A DNA stretch of 37,331 bases from a bacterium (GCA_022774325.1 JALFNN010000049.1:1-37331), one strand, 5' to 3'; shown: positions 1 through 8,300, counted from the stretch's first letter. Notes: generated by a model from the letters alone, not told the origin. Made by a program: numbers and translations.

Positions 1-9
1 ACCTCCTTT
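1..9 (-). promoter_or_regulatory. Ribosome binding site of a gene off the left edge
   Basis: Read on the minus strand this is AAAGGAGGT, a full-strength Shine-Dalgarno sequence at the very edge. It implies a start codon a few bases beyond position 1. Confidence 0.6.
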
Positions 10-53
10 GAATAATGTGTAGCAATAGCTACCTCAATCACTATATCAAAGTT

Positions 54-124
54 GGTCAGCTTCCGAAATGTATGGTCAGTTATATTGAAAGTACTGGTCA
101 GCTGCTAATGAAACGAGTGGTCAG
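54..124. repeat. Four direct repeats of TGGTCAGYT, 20-23 bp period
   Basis: GGTCAG occurs at 54-59, 74-79, 96-101 and 119-124. The sequences between are unrelated to each other. The period of about two helical turns suits protein binding sites on one DNA face, such as transposase binding sites at an IS end. Confidence 0.6.
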
Positions 125-177
125 TTCATCCGATATTTGCACAGACAGGCCGTATTGCTTCATATCTATCTCGTTTC

Positions 178-810
178 TCATTGTATTCTCTCTCCCGGGT
201 CTCTCCCATGACTCTGCATAAAATGTTCTGCATGATTACGGAGTATTGTGGCATAATCCTCATTTCCCCATGTCCGATCGGACATACTGATAAGAAGAAA
301 AAGCGGCGCATAATATTCTACCGCAAGCTGCCTGGGATTTTCCTCTTTCAATACTCCTTCCCGGATCAGCCCTCGAAATAAGTCTTCTATGTAGTCGACC
401 GGTCCTGCTACGATACACTGACTGTAAAGTTCTGCCATTTCTTCATTGCGGTATTGCTCCAGTGTCAGCATCTTGCGAAAATCGCATGCGAAATCATCTT
501 CCGTCCAGAAGAAAAACTGAGCAATGGTAAATTCAATCACATTTTCCACGGACTGATTCTCATATGCTTTCGGCTGGATTTCATATTTCTCTTGCGGTAC
601 TTCATATTTCCGCGCCCGTTCAGCATCAATTTGATACATCCTCTCAACGATACTGTCAAAAATATCACGTTTGTTTTTATAATGCTTATAGAGAGCTCCC
701 TTCGTCATTCCCAATTCTCCTGCAATTGCGCTTACCGGTACAGCCTCATAACCATCCCTCGCAAACAGGTGAAGAGCAGTCATCAATATTCGTTCCCTTG
801 TATCAGACAT
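178..810 (-). CDS. TetR/AcrR family transcriptional regulator
   Basis: A 210-residue DNA-binding repressor. The N-terminal helix-turn-helix is clear at about residues 5-50: TRERIL start, VSAIAGELGMTKGALYKHYKNKRDIF recognition region. The remaining 150 residues form the variable ligand-binding helical domain, and overall length is normal. I chose the ATG at 810 because GGAGA sits 8 bases upstream; the earlier in-frame ATG at 825 has no ribosome binding site. The gene is monocistronic, with its own promoter and an inverted repeat at 871-908 that is very probably its autoregulatory site. No other target is visible, because the left neighbour is an insertion-sequence end that may have displaced the original partner. 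The ligand cannot be predicted. Confidence 0.9.
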   Translation of the reverse strand: MSDTRERILMTALHLFARDGYEAVPVSAIAGELGMTKGALYKHYKNKRDIFDSIVERMYQIDAERARKYEVPQEKYEIQPKAYENQSVENVIEFTIAQFFFWTEDDFACDFRKMLTLEQYRNEEMAELYSQCIVAGPVDYIEDLFRGLIREGVLKEENPRQLAVEYYAPLFLLISMSDRTWGNEDYATILRNHAEHFMQSHGRDPGERIQ

Positions 811-870
811 TTTTATTTTCTCCATTCAAAATGGTTCACTGAATCATTTTCTTATTCATGGCGATTAAGA

Positions 871-917
871 AAACGGTCGTTTACCACAATTATAGTGAAC
901 GACCGTTTACTTGTCAA
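871..917 (-). promoter_or_regulatory. Promoter and palindromic operator of the tetR gene
   Basis: On the minus strand a TTGACA -35 box (912-917) and a perfect TATAAT -10 box (889-894) are 17 bases apart. Two 14-base arms, 871-884 and 895-908, form an inverted repeat with a single mismatch (core AACGGTCGTT / AACGACCGTT). They flank the -10 box, so a bound TetR dimer would block polymerase. The arms are typical in size for TetR operators. Assignment to the adjacent regulator is inference. Confidence 0.75.
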
Positions 918-968
918 GATATTTCTCGATATACGTTGGCCAGAATACCAGCTCCATCATAAAAGTGC

Positions 969-1508
969 TTACATTTGAACTATTTTTCTGACAGTATTCG
1001 CTGTTCTTATCGTTAGCTTAGTTCCTATACCTGCACTTGCTGTCTTAGACCACCAATTCGTTTTTTGATAATCTTTACGACTAAAAGACCAGAATATAAC
1101 TTCTTTATAACCTTCTATCTTTTCTAACCCTTTTTTAGGCTCTCCAATCTCACTGTATACATCAGAAGATTTAGCCGGAGGTATAATGAAAATCAGATTA
1201 TCATAGATTTCTTTGTTGTCATTATCCCACCAGTCAGGTGCACTTTGTAAAATATCTTCAAGCATTTCTTTTGATATGACAAGAACAGCAATATCTAAAT
1301 CAAACTGATTATGAATCATCATTTGAATTTGTGCTGTCATTTTCTCTGTATTATCTTCATTACTGGAAAAAATCACATTACCACTGTTCAAATATGTCTT
1401 AACTTCTTCAAATGCAAGTTTTTCAAAGCATTTCTTTAACTCAGACATTGGTACTTTATTTTTTCCACTTATATTGATGCCTCTTAGCAGGGCAACATAC
1501 CTTTTCAT
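969..1508 (-). CDS. DUF1697 family protein
   Basis: A 179-residue protein of the DUF1697 family (Pfam PF08002), recognised by its N-terminus: MKRYVALLRGINISGKNK followed by MSELK and then YLNSGNVIFSS. Near the C-terminus, WWSKTASAGIGTKLTIRT also fits the family. Function is unknown and no catalytic motif is evident. The ribosome binding site GGGGAGG ends 7 bases before the ATG. The left end of the insertion sequence is only 23 bases upstream of the start, so the native promoter or upstream operon context has been separated from this gene. Before insertion its start would have been about 28 bases from the stop codon of the molybdoenzyme gene now at 3459, so it may have been its operon partner. 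Confidence 0.85.
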   Translation of the reverse strand: MKRYVALLRGINISGKNKVPMSELKKCFEKLAFEEVKTYLNSGNVIFSSNEDNTEKMTAQIQMMIHNQFDLDIAVLVISKEMLEDILQSAPDWWDNDNKEIYDNLIFIIPPAKSSDVYSEIGEPKKGLEKIEGYKEVIFWSFSRKDYQKTNWWSKTASAGIGTKLTIRTANTVRKIVQM

Positions 1509-1530
1509 AGTCTTACCTCCCCATTAACTT

Positions 1531-1542
1531 CGGTAGTGTCAA
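1531..1542 (+). repeat. Left terminal inverted repeat of the insertion sequence
   Basis: CGGTAGTGTCAA matches the complement of 3443-3454 over all 12 bases. Similarity does not extend inward. Confidence 0.8.
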
Positions 1543-1634
1543 AAACTACCTGTTTTTTTGTCCCAAAATTCAATAAAAACCTTGATTTTATGGGAGAATG
1601 CAAATAAAAAGAGCATTGACCTCCCTTTTTCTGG

Positions 1635-1673
1635 TATAATGTCCTCGACCAAAATTCCAAAACACCAAAGGAG
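1635..1673 (+). promoter_or_regulatory. Transposase promoter (extended -10) and ribosome binding site
   Basis: TGGTATAAT at 1632-1640 is an extended -10 box with a perfect TATAAT; no good -35 is seen at 17 bases. AAAGGAG at 1667-1673 lies 9 bases before the ATG at 1683 and only 3 before the ATG at 1677, which favours 1683 as start. Confidence 0.5.
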
Positions 1674-1682
1674 ACAATGCTC

Positions 1683-3134
1683 ATGGACATTATACAATAC
1701 TTACTTTCTGTTATTCAATATCTTTATCAGCAGAATTGCTGGCTGATTACTTTTATCTGCAAATATATTCCACTGAAACAGTGGGCTTTTGACGATTCTC
1801 ACTCTCCAAAGTACCAGAAACTCAAAACAGACGAACTTCCTAAAATGGAAATCCATCACAACGACTGGGACTGGCAGCTCCTGATCCCCTACTATGAATT
1901 CAAGTATCACAAGAAGATCAAACCCGTCTCACGCCGCAAAGAATGTGATATCTCCGAGGACTGCAAGTGTCCCTGCTGTAATGCCCCTCAACCTTATCTC
2001 TACCGCAACAACGGCAGGAAAGGTCAGATCAAATGCAAGGTCTGCGACACAAACTTTTCACCGGATGATAACCGTTTCTCTAAAGAGTACACCTTACGCT
2101 GCCCCCACTGTGGAAATGCTCTGGTACATAAAAAAGACAGGAAACACTTTATCGTCCACAAATGCGTGAATCCCAAATGCCCTTACTATCTCCACAATCT
2201 TAAAAAAGTAGATAAGGAACATCTTGAAAAAGCTTATGGCAAGAACGAATACAAACTACACTACATCTACCGTGAATTCACCGTGGATTTCTTTAAAATG
2301 GATCTGGATTCCCTCCCGAAAAACGCTTCTTCCCTGAAGTTCAACAAGTTCGATTCCCACGTGATGTCACTGTGCCTGACTCTTCACGTTAACCTCGGGC
2401 TCTCCCTGCGGAAAACCTCCCAGGCTTTGAAGGATCTTTATAACATCCGGATCTCACACCAGCAAATCGCCAACTACTGTAAAACTGCTGCTATCTGTGT
2501 AAAACCTTTCGTGGACAACTATGACTATCATGCCGGCAGCACTTTCACTGCTGATGAAACCTATATCAAGATCCGTGGTATCAAAACTTATATCTGGTTC
2601 ATTATGGATGCTGCGAAGCGCTCCATCATCGGTTACCAGGTCTCTGACAACCGCGGCGTCGGTCCCTGTATCATGGCAATGCGCATGGCTTTCCGACATT
2701 TCAAAGAGCTTCCAAAAAACTTCCGCTTTATCGCAGACGGTTACAGTGCCTATCCACTGGCTGCCCAGCAGTTCTTCCATGAATTTGGTGATGCCTTCAA
2801 GTTCTGCATTACCCAGGTGATTGGGCTTACCAACGACGATGCGGTTTCCAAAGAGTTCCGTCCATTCAAGCAGATGATCGAGCGCCTGAACCGAACCTAT
2901 AAAGCGTCCTACCGGAAAACAAACGGATTTGACAACATCGACGGTGCCAACTATGACCTTGCTCTGTGGGTTGCATACTATAACTTTCTGCGTCCTCACA
3001 AACACAACAACTATAAAGTCCTGAACACAGTAGAAATGCTGGAAGGCGCTGACAATATGCCCGGAAAATGGCAACTGCTGATCTTCCTTGGTCAACAGAC
3101 AATTCTAAATCTCCAGAAACAGAAAAATGCGTAA
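1683..3134 (+). CDS. DDE transposase with N-terminal zinc ribbons
   Basis: A 483-residue transposase. Residues about 95-165 carry two Cys-pair clusters (CKCPCC...CKVC and CPHC...CVNPKCPY), which look like zinc ribbons for DNA binding. A helix-turn-helix-like stretch (LSLRKTSQALKDLYNIRISHQQIANY) follows at about 240-265. The catalytic triad is Asp291 (TADETY), Asp352 (IADGYSAY) and Glu400 (MIERLNRTYK), with KTNGF soon after, as in the DDE_Tnp_IS240 domain. The Asp-Glu spacing of 47 is longer than the 34 or so usual in IS6. The reading frame is intact and both ends are present, so the element could still be mobile. Confidence 0.92.
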   Translation: MDIIQYLLSVIQYLYQQNCWLITFICKYIPLKQWAFDDSHSPKYQKLKTDELPKMEIHHNDWDWQLLIPYYEFKYHKKIKPVSRRKECDISEDCKCPCCNAPQPYLYRNNGRKGQIKCKVCDTNFSPDDNRFSKEYTLRCPHCGNALVHKKDRKHFIVHKCVNPKCPYYLHNLKKVDKEHLEKAYGKNEYKLHYIYREFTVDFFKMDLDSLPKNASSLKFNKFDSHVMSLCLTLHVNLGLSLRKTSQALKDLYNIRISHQQIANYCKTAAICVKPFVDNYDYHAGSTFTADETYIKIRGIKTYIWFIMDAAKRSIIGYQVSDNRGVGPCIMAMRMAFRHFKELPKNFRFIADGYSAYPLAAQQFFHEFGDAFKFCITQVIGLTNDDAVSKEFRPFKQMIERLNRTYKASYRKTNGFDNIDGANYDLALWVAYYNFLRPHKHNNYKVLNTVEMLEGADNMPGKWQLLIFLGQQTILNLQKQKNA

Positions 3135-3242
3135 ATGGAGCGGAACCGTTGTCAGGAGGACCGTGGAATACCAGAGCACGAAGTGCGAGGATATGCCGCG
3201 AAAGCCTCTTGACATAAGGTTCACGGATTATCCTGTTTAGCA

Positions 3243-3352
3243 GAAAAGGGGCAAGTGCGCCCTTTTCCTGCCTTCCGGCGAGGACAGGTCCGGGCAGAGC
3301 CCGGAATCGGGTCAAGGGACTGGTCCCTTGCAGGTTCTTAGGGCAGCGCCCT
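3243..3352 (+). ncRNA. Hairpin-rich tail of the insertion sequence (possible structured RNA)
   Basis: Downstream of the transposase stop, inside the right inverted repeat, are four local hairpins in 110 bases: 3243-3250 with 3260-3267 (8 bp), 3289-3295 with 3299-3305 (7 bp, 3-base loop), 3313-3320 with 3323-3330 (8 bp), and 3340-3344 with 3348-3352 (5 bp). The stretch is GC-rich compared with its surroundings and has no credible gene. It may be an RNA element of the transposon, a barrier to transcription, or transposase-binding DNA. Function is unknown. Confidence 0.4.
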
Positions 3353-3442
3353 GAGCCCCCGGAGGGCCTTCCGTCTTATATATTTGCAATTTTCAAGGTT
3401 CGTTTGAGCCTGTTTTTTTCGGCCCAGTTTTTCATAGATTAC

Positions 3443-3454
3443 TTGACACTACCG
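3443..3454 (-). repeat. Right terminal inverted repeat of the insertion sequence
   Basis: TTGACACTACCG is the exact complement of the left end at 1531-1542. It ends 4 bases before the stop codon of the gene at 3459. Confidence 0.8.
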
Positions 3455-3458
3455 TTCT

Positions 3459-5552
3459 TTATTTTATACTTGTCACTTTACAAGGTACGGATTTGAATGT
3501 CAAGAATCCGGACAATGGATCTGAATACTTCATACTGCAGATTTCATTGACATTATGTTTCTTCCATTCTCCTTCCATATAGAAGCTTCCTGCACCGCCG
3601 GCAATATGTATACTGCCTTTTGCCATCGGGCAAATGCGTACTTTGAATTCACCTTTTCCAAAGACTGTCTCTACGATTGCTTCTTCTCCATCTTCCAAGC
3701 CATAACGTTTTGCATCTTCTGCGTTCATATCAATTGTTGGAAGTGGTTCTCTTTCGGCTATTTCCTTTAATCCCGGTCCAAATGAGCAAAACCTTAGGGC
3801 ACTTCTTGCAGCTGTTGTCATAATGAGTGGATATTCTTCTTTGCTTCCCATTTCTTTGACAGAACGGATATCCTCATATTTCGGATACGGTGTATAACCG
3901 CATTCTGCAATATAAGTCGAACTGATCTCAAATTTCCCGGAAGGAGTCGGAAATCCCGGCTTACCATACTCGCGCAGTTCTCCGGTCTTATATTTTTCAT
4001 ATTGGATTTCAGGTGGATTGACCACACCATATTCACTCTTCTTAAGCCGGTCAAGCAGTTGCTCGTTGCCACCGCACATCCAGAGCATAAGCTCCTCATC
4101 GTTCTTCGGATATGCGTCTCCAAAGCCCATTCGCTCCGCCAGTTCCTGTAAAATAAACACATCACTTTTGGCCTCTCCGACCGGTTCTATGATTCGGTTA
4201 CGCAGACGCATGCCGCCCTGAACCGGAACGACCGACTGATCTTCATAATAAGTTGTGGCAGGCAGAATCACGTCAGCATATTTTGCATCATCGGTCATAA
4301 ACCGGTCGAGAACCACCAGACAATCCAACTTTTTATAGACCTCGTGCCACAGGCTTTGTTCCGGATATGTGATGGCCGGAGAGGCTGCACAGATCAGCAT
4401 TCCCCGCACCGGATACGGATCGTCATGCAGCACCGCCTCCGGTATTTTCACAAACTGTCCGCTTCCGGTAAGCCTGCTGTAAAGCGGAAATTCTTTCGCA
4501 CCGACAGCATCTTCCACAGTTTCCATCGGTCGTAGAGGAATCGTCGGATTCTTCTTAGAAGCAATACAGATTCCGCCGGGAACATCGATTTTCCCGGTGA
4601 TCGCCCAAAGTATCTGGATGGCTCTGTTGTTTTGTACGCCGCTCAGCTGATATTCCAGTCCTGTGTATGAAATCAGTGAAATCTTTGTCGTACTGCAGAA
4701 AATATCTGTTAATTTGCGTATGTCTTCCATGGAAATACCGCAGCACTCTGACATTTCTTCCAGGGAAACCGTTCTCAGATATCCTGCAAATTCATCGAAC
4801 CCTTTTGTATATTCATTAACAAATACTTTGTCATATCGTTCTTCTTCCACAATAATCTTCAGCATCGCAACCGCGAGTGCTCCGTCTGCTCCCGGAATCA
4901 CCGGAATCCACCAATCGGCAAGTTCTGCCATTCCTTCTCCTCTCGGGTCAATCACAATGATTTTTGCACCGCGCGCTTTTGCTGCCTTTACCAGTTCCAG
5001 TGTAGTAAGCGGTCCGGAATCTGTTTTTGAATTTTTCCCCCAGATAAATACGACTTCACTGTTCGGAATATCCTGATAAAGCTTCGGCGTCGGGACACCA
5101 TAGGTCAGTACAGGTGTCATCATATTAGAAGAGACATTACAGATACATCCACAGCTCATATCGTTATGGGATCCCAGATTTTTAAAAAATGCATTCGCTC
5201 CGTTAAAGCATCGCATCGTTGCTGCTTCTCTTCCGCTGCTGCCGACATAACTTACCAATGCGTCTGCACCATATCGCTCTTTAATTTTCATAAATCCGGC
5301 TGCCGCTGCGTCTAAAGCCTCTTCCCAAGTGGCCTCCCGAAACGCTCCGCTTCCTTTCTCTCCGTTGCGGATCAATGGTTTCCGTATCCGTTTTTCTGAA
5401 TAAACGATCTGTGGCGATAATGCCCCACGCGGACAGACACGCCCTCCCGGGCAGTCCCTGTCGGGTTCTACTTTGATCAGTCTGCCGTCCTCTACAGTAG
5501 CTTCAATCGGACATTTATCCGGGCAGATTCCGCAAAATCCTTTTTTCTTCAT
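3459..5552 (-). CDS. Molybdopterin oxidoreductase (DMSO reductase family), second subunit
   Basis: A 697-residue member of the molybdopterin (Mo or W bis-MGD) oxidoreductase family. A 4Fe-4S cluster motif is at the start: Cys7, Cys10, Cys14 and Cys40 (CPRG). The central molybdopterin domain has a metal-ligand region with three close cysteines (134, 136, 138) in NDMSCGCIC, so the exact ligand is uncertain, then FIWGKNS and IIVIDPRGEG typical of cofactor binding. The C-terminal molydopterin dinucleotide domain runs from about residue 580. There is no Tat signal, so it should be cytoplasmic. It is the last gene of an operon with the ferredoxin (15-base gap) and a larger homologue. The substrate cannot be told from sequence. 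The insertion sequence now abuts the stop codon and has removed any native terminator. Confidence 0.9.
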   Translation of the reverse strand: MKKKGFCGICPDKCPIEATVEDGRLIKVEPDRDCPGGRVCPRGALSPQIVYSEKRIRKPLIRNGEKGSGAFREATWEEALDAAAAGFMKIKERYGADALVSYVGSSGREAATMRCFNGANAFFKNLGSHNDMSCGCICNVSSNMMTPVLTYGVPTPKLYQDIPNSEVVFIWGKNSKTDSGPLTTLELVKAAKARGAKIIVIDPRGEGMAELADWWIPVIPGADGALAVAMLKIIVEEERYDKVFVNEYTKGFDEFAGYLRTVSLEEMSECCGISMEDIRKLTDIFCSTTKISLISYTGLEYQLSGVQNNRAIQILWAITGKIDVPGGICIASKKNPTIPLRPMETVEDAVGAKEFPLYSRLTGSGQFVKIPEAVLHDDPYPVRGMLICAASPAITYPEQSLWHEVYKKLDCLVVLDRFMTDDAKYADVILPATTYYEDQSVVPVQGGMRLRNRIIEPVGEAKSDVFILQELAERMGFGDAYPKNDEELMLWMCGGNEQLLDRLKKSEYGVVNPPEIQYEKYKTGELREYGKPGFPTPSGKFEISSTYIAECGYTPYPKYEDIRSVKEMGSKEEYPLIMTTAARSALRFCSFGPGLKEIAEREPLPTIDMNAEDAKRYGLEDGEEAIVETVFGKGEFKVRICPMAKGSIHIAGGAGSFYMEGEWKKHNVNEICSMKYSDPLSGFLTFKSVPCKVTSIK

Positions 5553-5567
5553 TTCTTCCTTCCTCCT

Positions 5568-6002
5568 TTATTCTGCCAGGCGAAGCGCTCCCGTATTGCA
5601 CGCCCTCACACACGCCGGTTCCAGTCCACAGGCCACCTGGGTTGCACAGCCGTCACATTTTACGATTTTTCCTTCTTTATCATATCTCGGAATATCATGC
5701 GGACAGACTCTCGCACATGTTCTGCAGCCAATACATTTTTCTTTGTGAAATGCGACAACAAATCCATTTTCCGTCCGTTCAAACACCTTCATCGGGCACT
5801 GCTCCATACAGGGTGCATCCGCACAATGAAGGCAGCTTCTGGTTATATAGCTCACAAGCCCGCTCTTCCGGGATGTACGTTTCTCATAGATCCGGGGTGA
5901 AACCGCATCGGCCTTCGTTTCATCATAGTGCTGATCCATACAGGCTACTACGCAGGCAAGGCATCCCGAACACAGTGCCGGATCACATACAACTCTACTC
6001 AT
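5568..6002 (-). CDS. Four-cluster 4Fe-4S ferredoxin (DmsB/HycB-like electron-transfer subunit)
   Basis: A 144-residue iron-sulfur protein with four cysteine quartets. The first is Cys11-x2-Cys14-x2-Cys17-x3-Cys21. It is followed by SCLHCADAPCMEQCP, then KCIGCRTCARVCP, then KCDGCATQVAC with a final CVRAC. This is the pattern of the small electron-transfer subunit of DMSO-reductase-type enzymes. Start chosen at 6002: GGAGGTG is close upstream, and ATGAGTAG overlaps the TAG stop of the preceding gene by 8 bases, a sign of translational coupling. It probably passes electrons to or from one or both flanking molybdoenzymes. No membrane anchor subunit is encoded nearby, so the complex is likely soluble. 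Confidence 0.9.
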   Translation of the reverse strand: MSRVVCDPALCSGCLACVVACMDQHYDETKADAVSPRIYEKRTSRKSGLVSYITRSCLHCADAPCMEQCPMKVFERTENGFVVAFHKEKCIGCRTCARVCPHDIPRYDKEGKIVKCDGCATQVACGLEPACVRACNTGALRLAE

Positions 6003-8133
6003 GGTGCACCTCCTTCTTTTCCAGTCTGCAGCAGTAAGATTTATATCCCGGGAATCCGGATACCGGATCAAGATAATTATCATCAATCAGAAGATTGATG
6101 TCCTTATCTCCCGCTCCATGATATACATTCACTGCTCCCGGCAGACAGGACGAATTGATGCTTAGTGTCAATCCCATGCTTCCTACCGGTGTCTTTATCA
6201 TTACAATCTCATTGTCTTCCATCCCCAGTTTTTGGGCATCATCCGGATGAATCTCAACAAGCGGATACTCTTCCAGATTTGCAAGCCACGGCATCCGGTA
6301 GGTTCTGGAATGGAAGAGCTGTGGTTTTCTGCTGCCTGTCGTCAGAATCAGCGGGTATTCGTCCATCGGAAGTTTTTCCCTGAAATCATGGTAAACCGGA
6401 AGTGCCTCATTTCCTTCTTTATTACATGACGCCATGATGCTGGAGACAAATTCAATCTTTCCGCTCGGTGTCTTCACCTGCAGAATCTGTTCCGATGTGC
6501 GCCCCGGCATGATTTTCCTTGCCTTGATTCCTTTTGGCGCCTGCCTGATTTCTTCCAATGTGAGTCCTGTCGCCGAAACAGATTTCCTCAGATAATCCTC
6601 ATGGCACCTGATCGGTTCTTCTCCTCCGATTGTAATTCCCAGTTTTTCTGCCAATCCGGTAATCACATCCATATCGCTCCTCGCCTCTCCCATCGGTTCT
6701 ACTACCGGTGCCTGATAGTACACGGTGTCTGCGCCTAATACGGCAACCTGCTCCCGTTCCAGAGACGTCTGGATCGGTAGAACGATATCCGCAAATTTGC
6801 CGGTATCCGTCATATAAAGATCCGCGCTCACGAAGAAGTCCAGCTTTTTAAAGCCTTCTTCCAGGCGGTCCGGTCTTGGCCACATATGATGATTCATTCC
6901 GAAAGAAAGAATCGTCCGGATCGGATAAGCTCCTTTTCCCTCCATATAATCAGCCAGTCTCGTCACCTGTGCCTCCTGCGCCGTAAGACGCGCCCATGCC
7001 GGAAATTCCTCATGACTCAGATCCTGATCCGCATCCACTCTCGCATGCATGGTTCCCAGAAATGCTTCCCGAAGCACAGCTCTTCCCGGTCCCGGCGGAA
7101 GTGTTCCTCCCTCCACGCCGAAGCTGCCGGTCAGTGCCAGGAGCAACACGATCGCACGGGCATTCTGCATACCATTCACATTATGTACCACCGGAGAAGC
7201 CGACAGCTGAATCGGGCAGGGTGCCTCCTTCGCCATCAGGCGGGCCGCTGCTGTCATGTCTTCTTTCGGAACACCGGTGATTTCTTCTACCCGCTCCGGC
7301 GTAAATTGCATCACATAATCTTTATATTCGTCAAATCCGATTGTATATTTATCAATGTATTCCTGATTCTGAAGTCCTTCTGTGATGATGACTCTTGCCA
7401 TTCCAAGCGCAAGCGCTCCGTCCGTTCCCGGAATCGGGCGCAGATGGATATCCGCATGTTCCGAAGTCGGCGTACATCTCGGATCCACCACGATCAGCTT
7501 CACTCCTCTTTTGACTGCTCCAATAAACGCCCCTCCGGCCGTCACCGAATTACTGTAAAGAGAATTCACTCCCCATACAACCAGGATCTTACAGCGCTGC
7601 ATATCCGGCATCGGCATCCGGACCTCCTGTCCGAATGTACTCATGCACGCCATCATCAAAGAATACGCACAAGTACTGGATTCCGTTCCGAAATTCGGCG
7701 TCCCGTAACCATTTGCCAATTCTGTAAGCTGCGGCCGGAACCATTTTGGATGTCCGACATAGATCAAAGTCTCCTTTGCTCCGTACTTTTCTTTGGTTTC
7801 CGTCATTTTTTCAGCGATCGTGGTAAGCGCCTCATCCCAGCTGATCCGCTCAAATTTTCCTTCTCCGCGTTCACCGATCCGTTTCATCGGATACAACAGT
7901 CGATCCGGATGATAAAGTGACTGCTTCAGCGCAGCCCCTTTCACGCAGATTCGCCCGTTCGAACCGGGCATATCTTTATTTCCTTCTACCTTGATCACTT
8001 TTCCGTCTTTACAGTAGGCATCCACCAGACATGATCCCCCACAGAATCCGCAGATTCCGGTCTTAACCGTAATGCCTGTCTCTTCACAGGGAATCTTTGC
8101 CCGTAAGAGTTCCTCCTTCTCTAGTGCTTTCAT
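5995..8133 (-). CDS. Molybdopterin oxidoreductase (DMSO reductase family), first subunit
   Basis: A 712-residue molybdopterin oxidoreductase. A 4Fe-4S cluster is predicted at Cys28, Cys31, Cys35 and Cys63. The probable metal ligand is Cys155 in GTESSTC, so no selenocysteine is used. ILVVWGVNS and LIVVDPRC mark the dinucleotide-binding regions, and the C-terminal beta-barrel domain begins near residue 600. No Tat or Sec signal is present. It heads a three-gene operon with a clear promoter at 8175-8203. It is only moderately similar to the second large subunit at 3459, so the operon makes two different catalytic-type subunits with one ferredoxin. Family members reduce or oxidise many substrates, including hydroxylated aromatics, formate and sulfur compounds; I do not assign one. 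Confidence 0.9.
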   Translation of the reverse strand: MKALEKEELLRAKIPCEETGITVKTGICGFCGGSCLVDAYCKDGKVIKVEGNKDMPGSNGRICVKGAALKQSLYHPDRLLYPMKRIGERGEGKFERISWDEALTTIAEKMTETKEKYGAKETLIYVGHPKWFRPQLTELANGYGTPNFGTESSTCAYSLMMACMSTFGQEVRMPMPDMQRCKILVVWGVNSLYSNSVTAGGAFIGAVKRGVKLIVVDPRCTPTSEHADIHLRPIPGTDGALALGMARVIITEGLQNQEYIDKYTIGFDEYKDYVMQFTPERVEEITGVPKEDMTAAARLMAKEAPCPIQLSASPVVHNVNGMQNARAIVLLLALTGSFGVEGGTLPPGPGRAVLREAFLGTMHARVDADQDLSHEEFPAWARLTAQEAQVTRLADYMEGKGAYPIRTILSFGMNHHMWPRPDRLEEGFKKLDFFVSADLYMTDTGKFADIVLPIQTSLEREQVAVLGADTVYYQAPVVEPMGEARSDMDVITGLAEKLGITIGGEEPIRCHEDYLRKSVSATGLTLEEIRQAPKGIKARKIMPGRTSEQILQVKTPSGKIEFVSSIMASCNKEGNEALPVYHDFREKLPMDEYPLILTTGSRKPQLFHSRTYRMPWLANLEEYPLVEIHPDDAQKLGMEDNEIVMIKTPVGSMGLTLSINSSCLPGAVNVYHGAGDKDINLLIDDNYLDPVSGFPGYKSYCCRLEKKEVHHE

Positions 8134-8174
8134 AGTTTTCTCCTCGATATCTTTTCCATTTTACTATTGCTTCT

Positions 8175-8203
8175 ATCGTAAATTTCTTTTTTCTAAATGT
8201 CAA
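8175..8203 (-). promoter_or_regulatory. Promoter of the molybdoenzyme operon
   Basis: On the minus strand TTGACA (8198-8203) and TACGAT (8175-8180) are separated by 17 bases. The leader is about 35 bases, and a GAGGA ribosome binding site lies at 8141-8145. The strong boxes suggest either constitutive transcription or control by a repressor. Confidence 0.65.
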
Positions 8204-8300
8204 TCGAGCCTGAAAACTTGAATACATAATTAGTAATTTCAATATTTTCCCACTAAATATTACGTTTCTTGATATTTTGAAGCTGATATATAGTTTTTTT

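Larger units (their letters stand above)
1..128 (-). mobile_element. Probable insertion-sequence end (IS21-like), rest outside window
   Basis: Four copies of GGTCAG lie at 54, 74, 96 and 119, spaced 20-23 bases apart, each in the context TGGTCAGYT. On the minus strand they precede a perfect Shine-Dalgarno sequence at 1-9, so a minus-strand gene starts just left of the window. Several short subterminal repeats followed by a transposase gene is the layout of IS21-family ends, with istA then istB. The outer boundary would be near 128, about 50 bases from the TetR stop codon. Only one end is visible, so the family is an inference. Confidence 0.35.
1531..3454 (+). mobile_element. Complete insertion sequence with DDE transposase
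   Basis: The ends are perfect 12-bp inverted repeats: CGGTAGTGTCAA at 1531-1542 and its complement at 3443-3454. Just inside the left end, GGTAGT (1532-1537) and ACTACC (1545-1550) could form a further small hairpin. The element is about 1.92 kb, with one transposase gene and a roughly 300-base noncoding tail. I see no convincing target duplication; the flanks read AACTT on the left and TTCTT on the right. The transposase resembles the DDE_Tnp_IS240 (IS6-like) type, but an N-terminal zinc-ribbon region makes it unlike classical short IS6 enzymes, so I leave the family open. Confidence 0.85.

Noticed and set aside
54-124. Direct repeats as a CRISPR array
   Set aside because: The repeated unit is only 6-9 bases and the spacing of 20-23 bases is too short for CRISPR repeat-spacer units.
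2454-3095. A 213-codon minus-strand open frame opposite the transposase
   Set aside because: The transposase frame carries the full DDE triad and zinc ribbons; the antisense translation shows no domain.
6886-7920. A 344-codon plus-strand open frame
   Set aside because: It lies entirely antisense to the molybdoenzyme gene, with His/Arg/Ser-rich low-complexity translation and no ribosome binding site.
3459-8133. Selenocysteine in the molybdoenzymes
   Set aside because: Both frames run through the metal-ligand region with Cys codons and no in-frame TGA.
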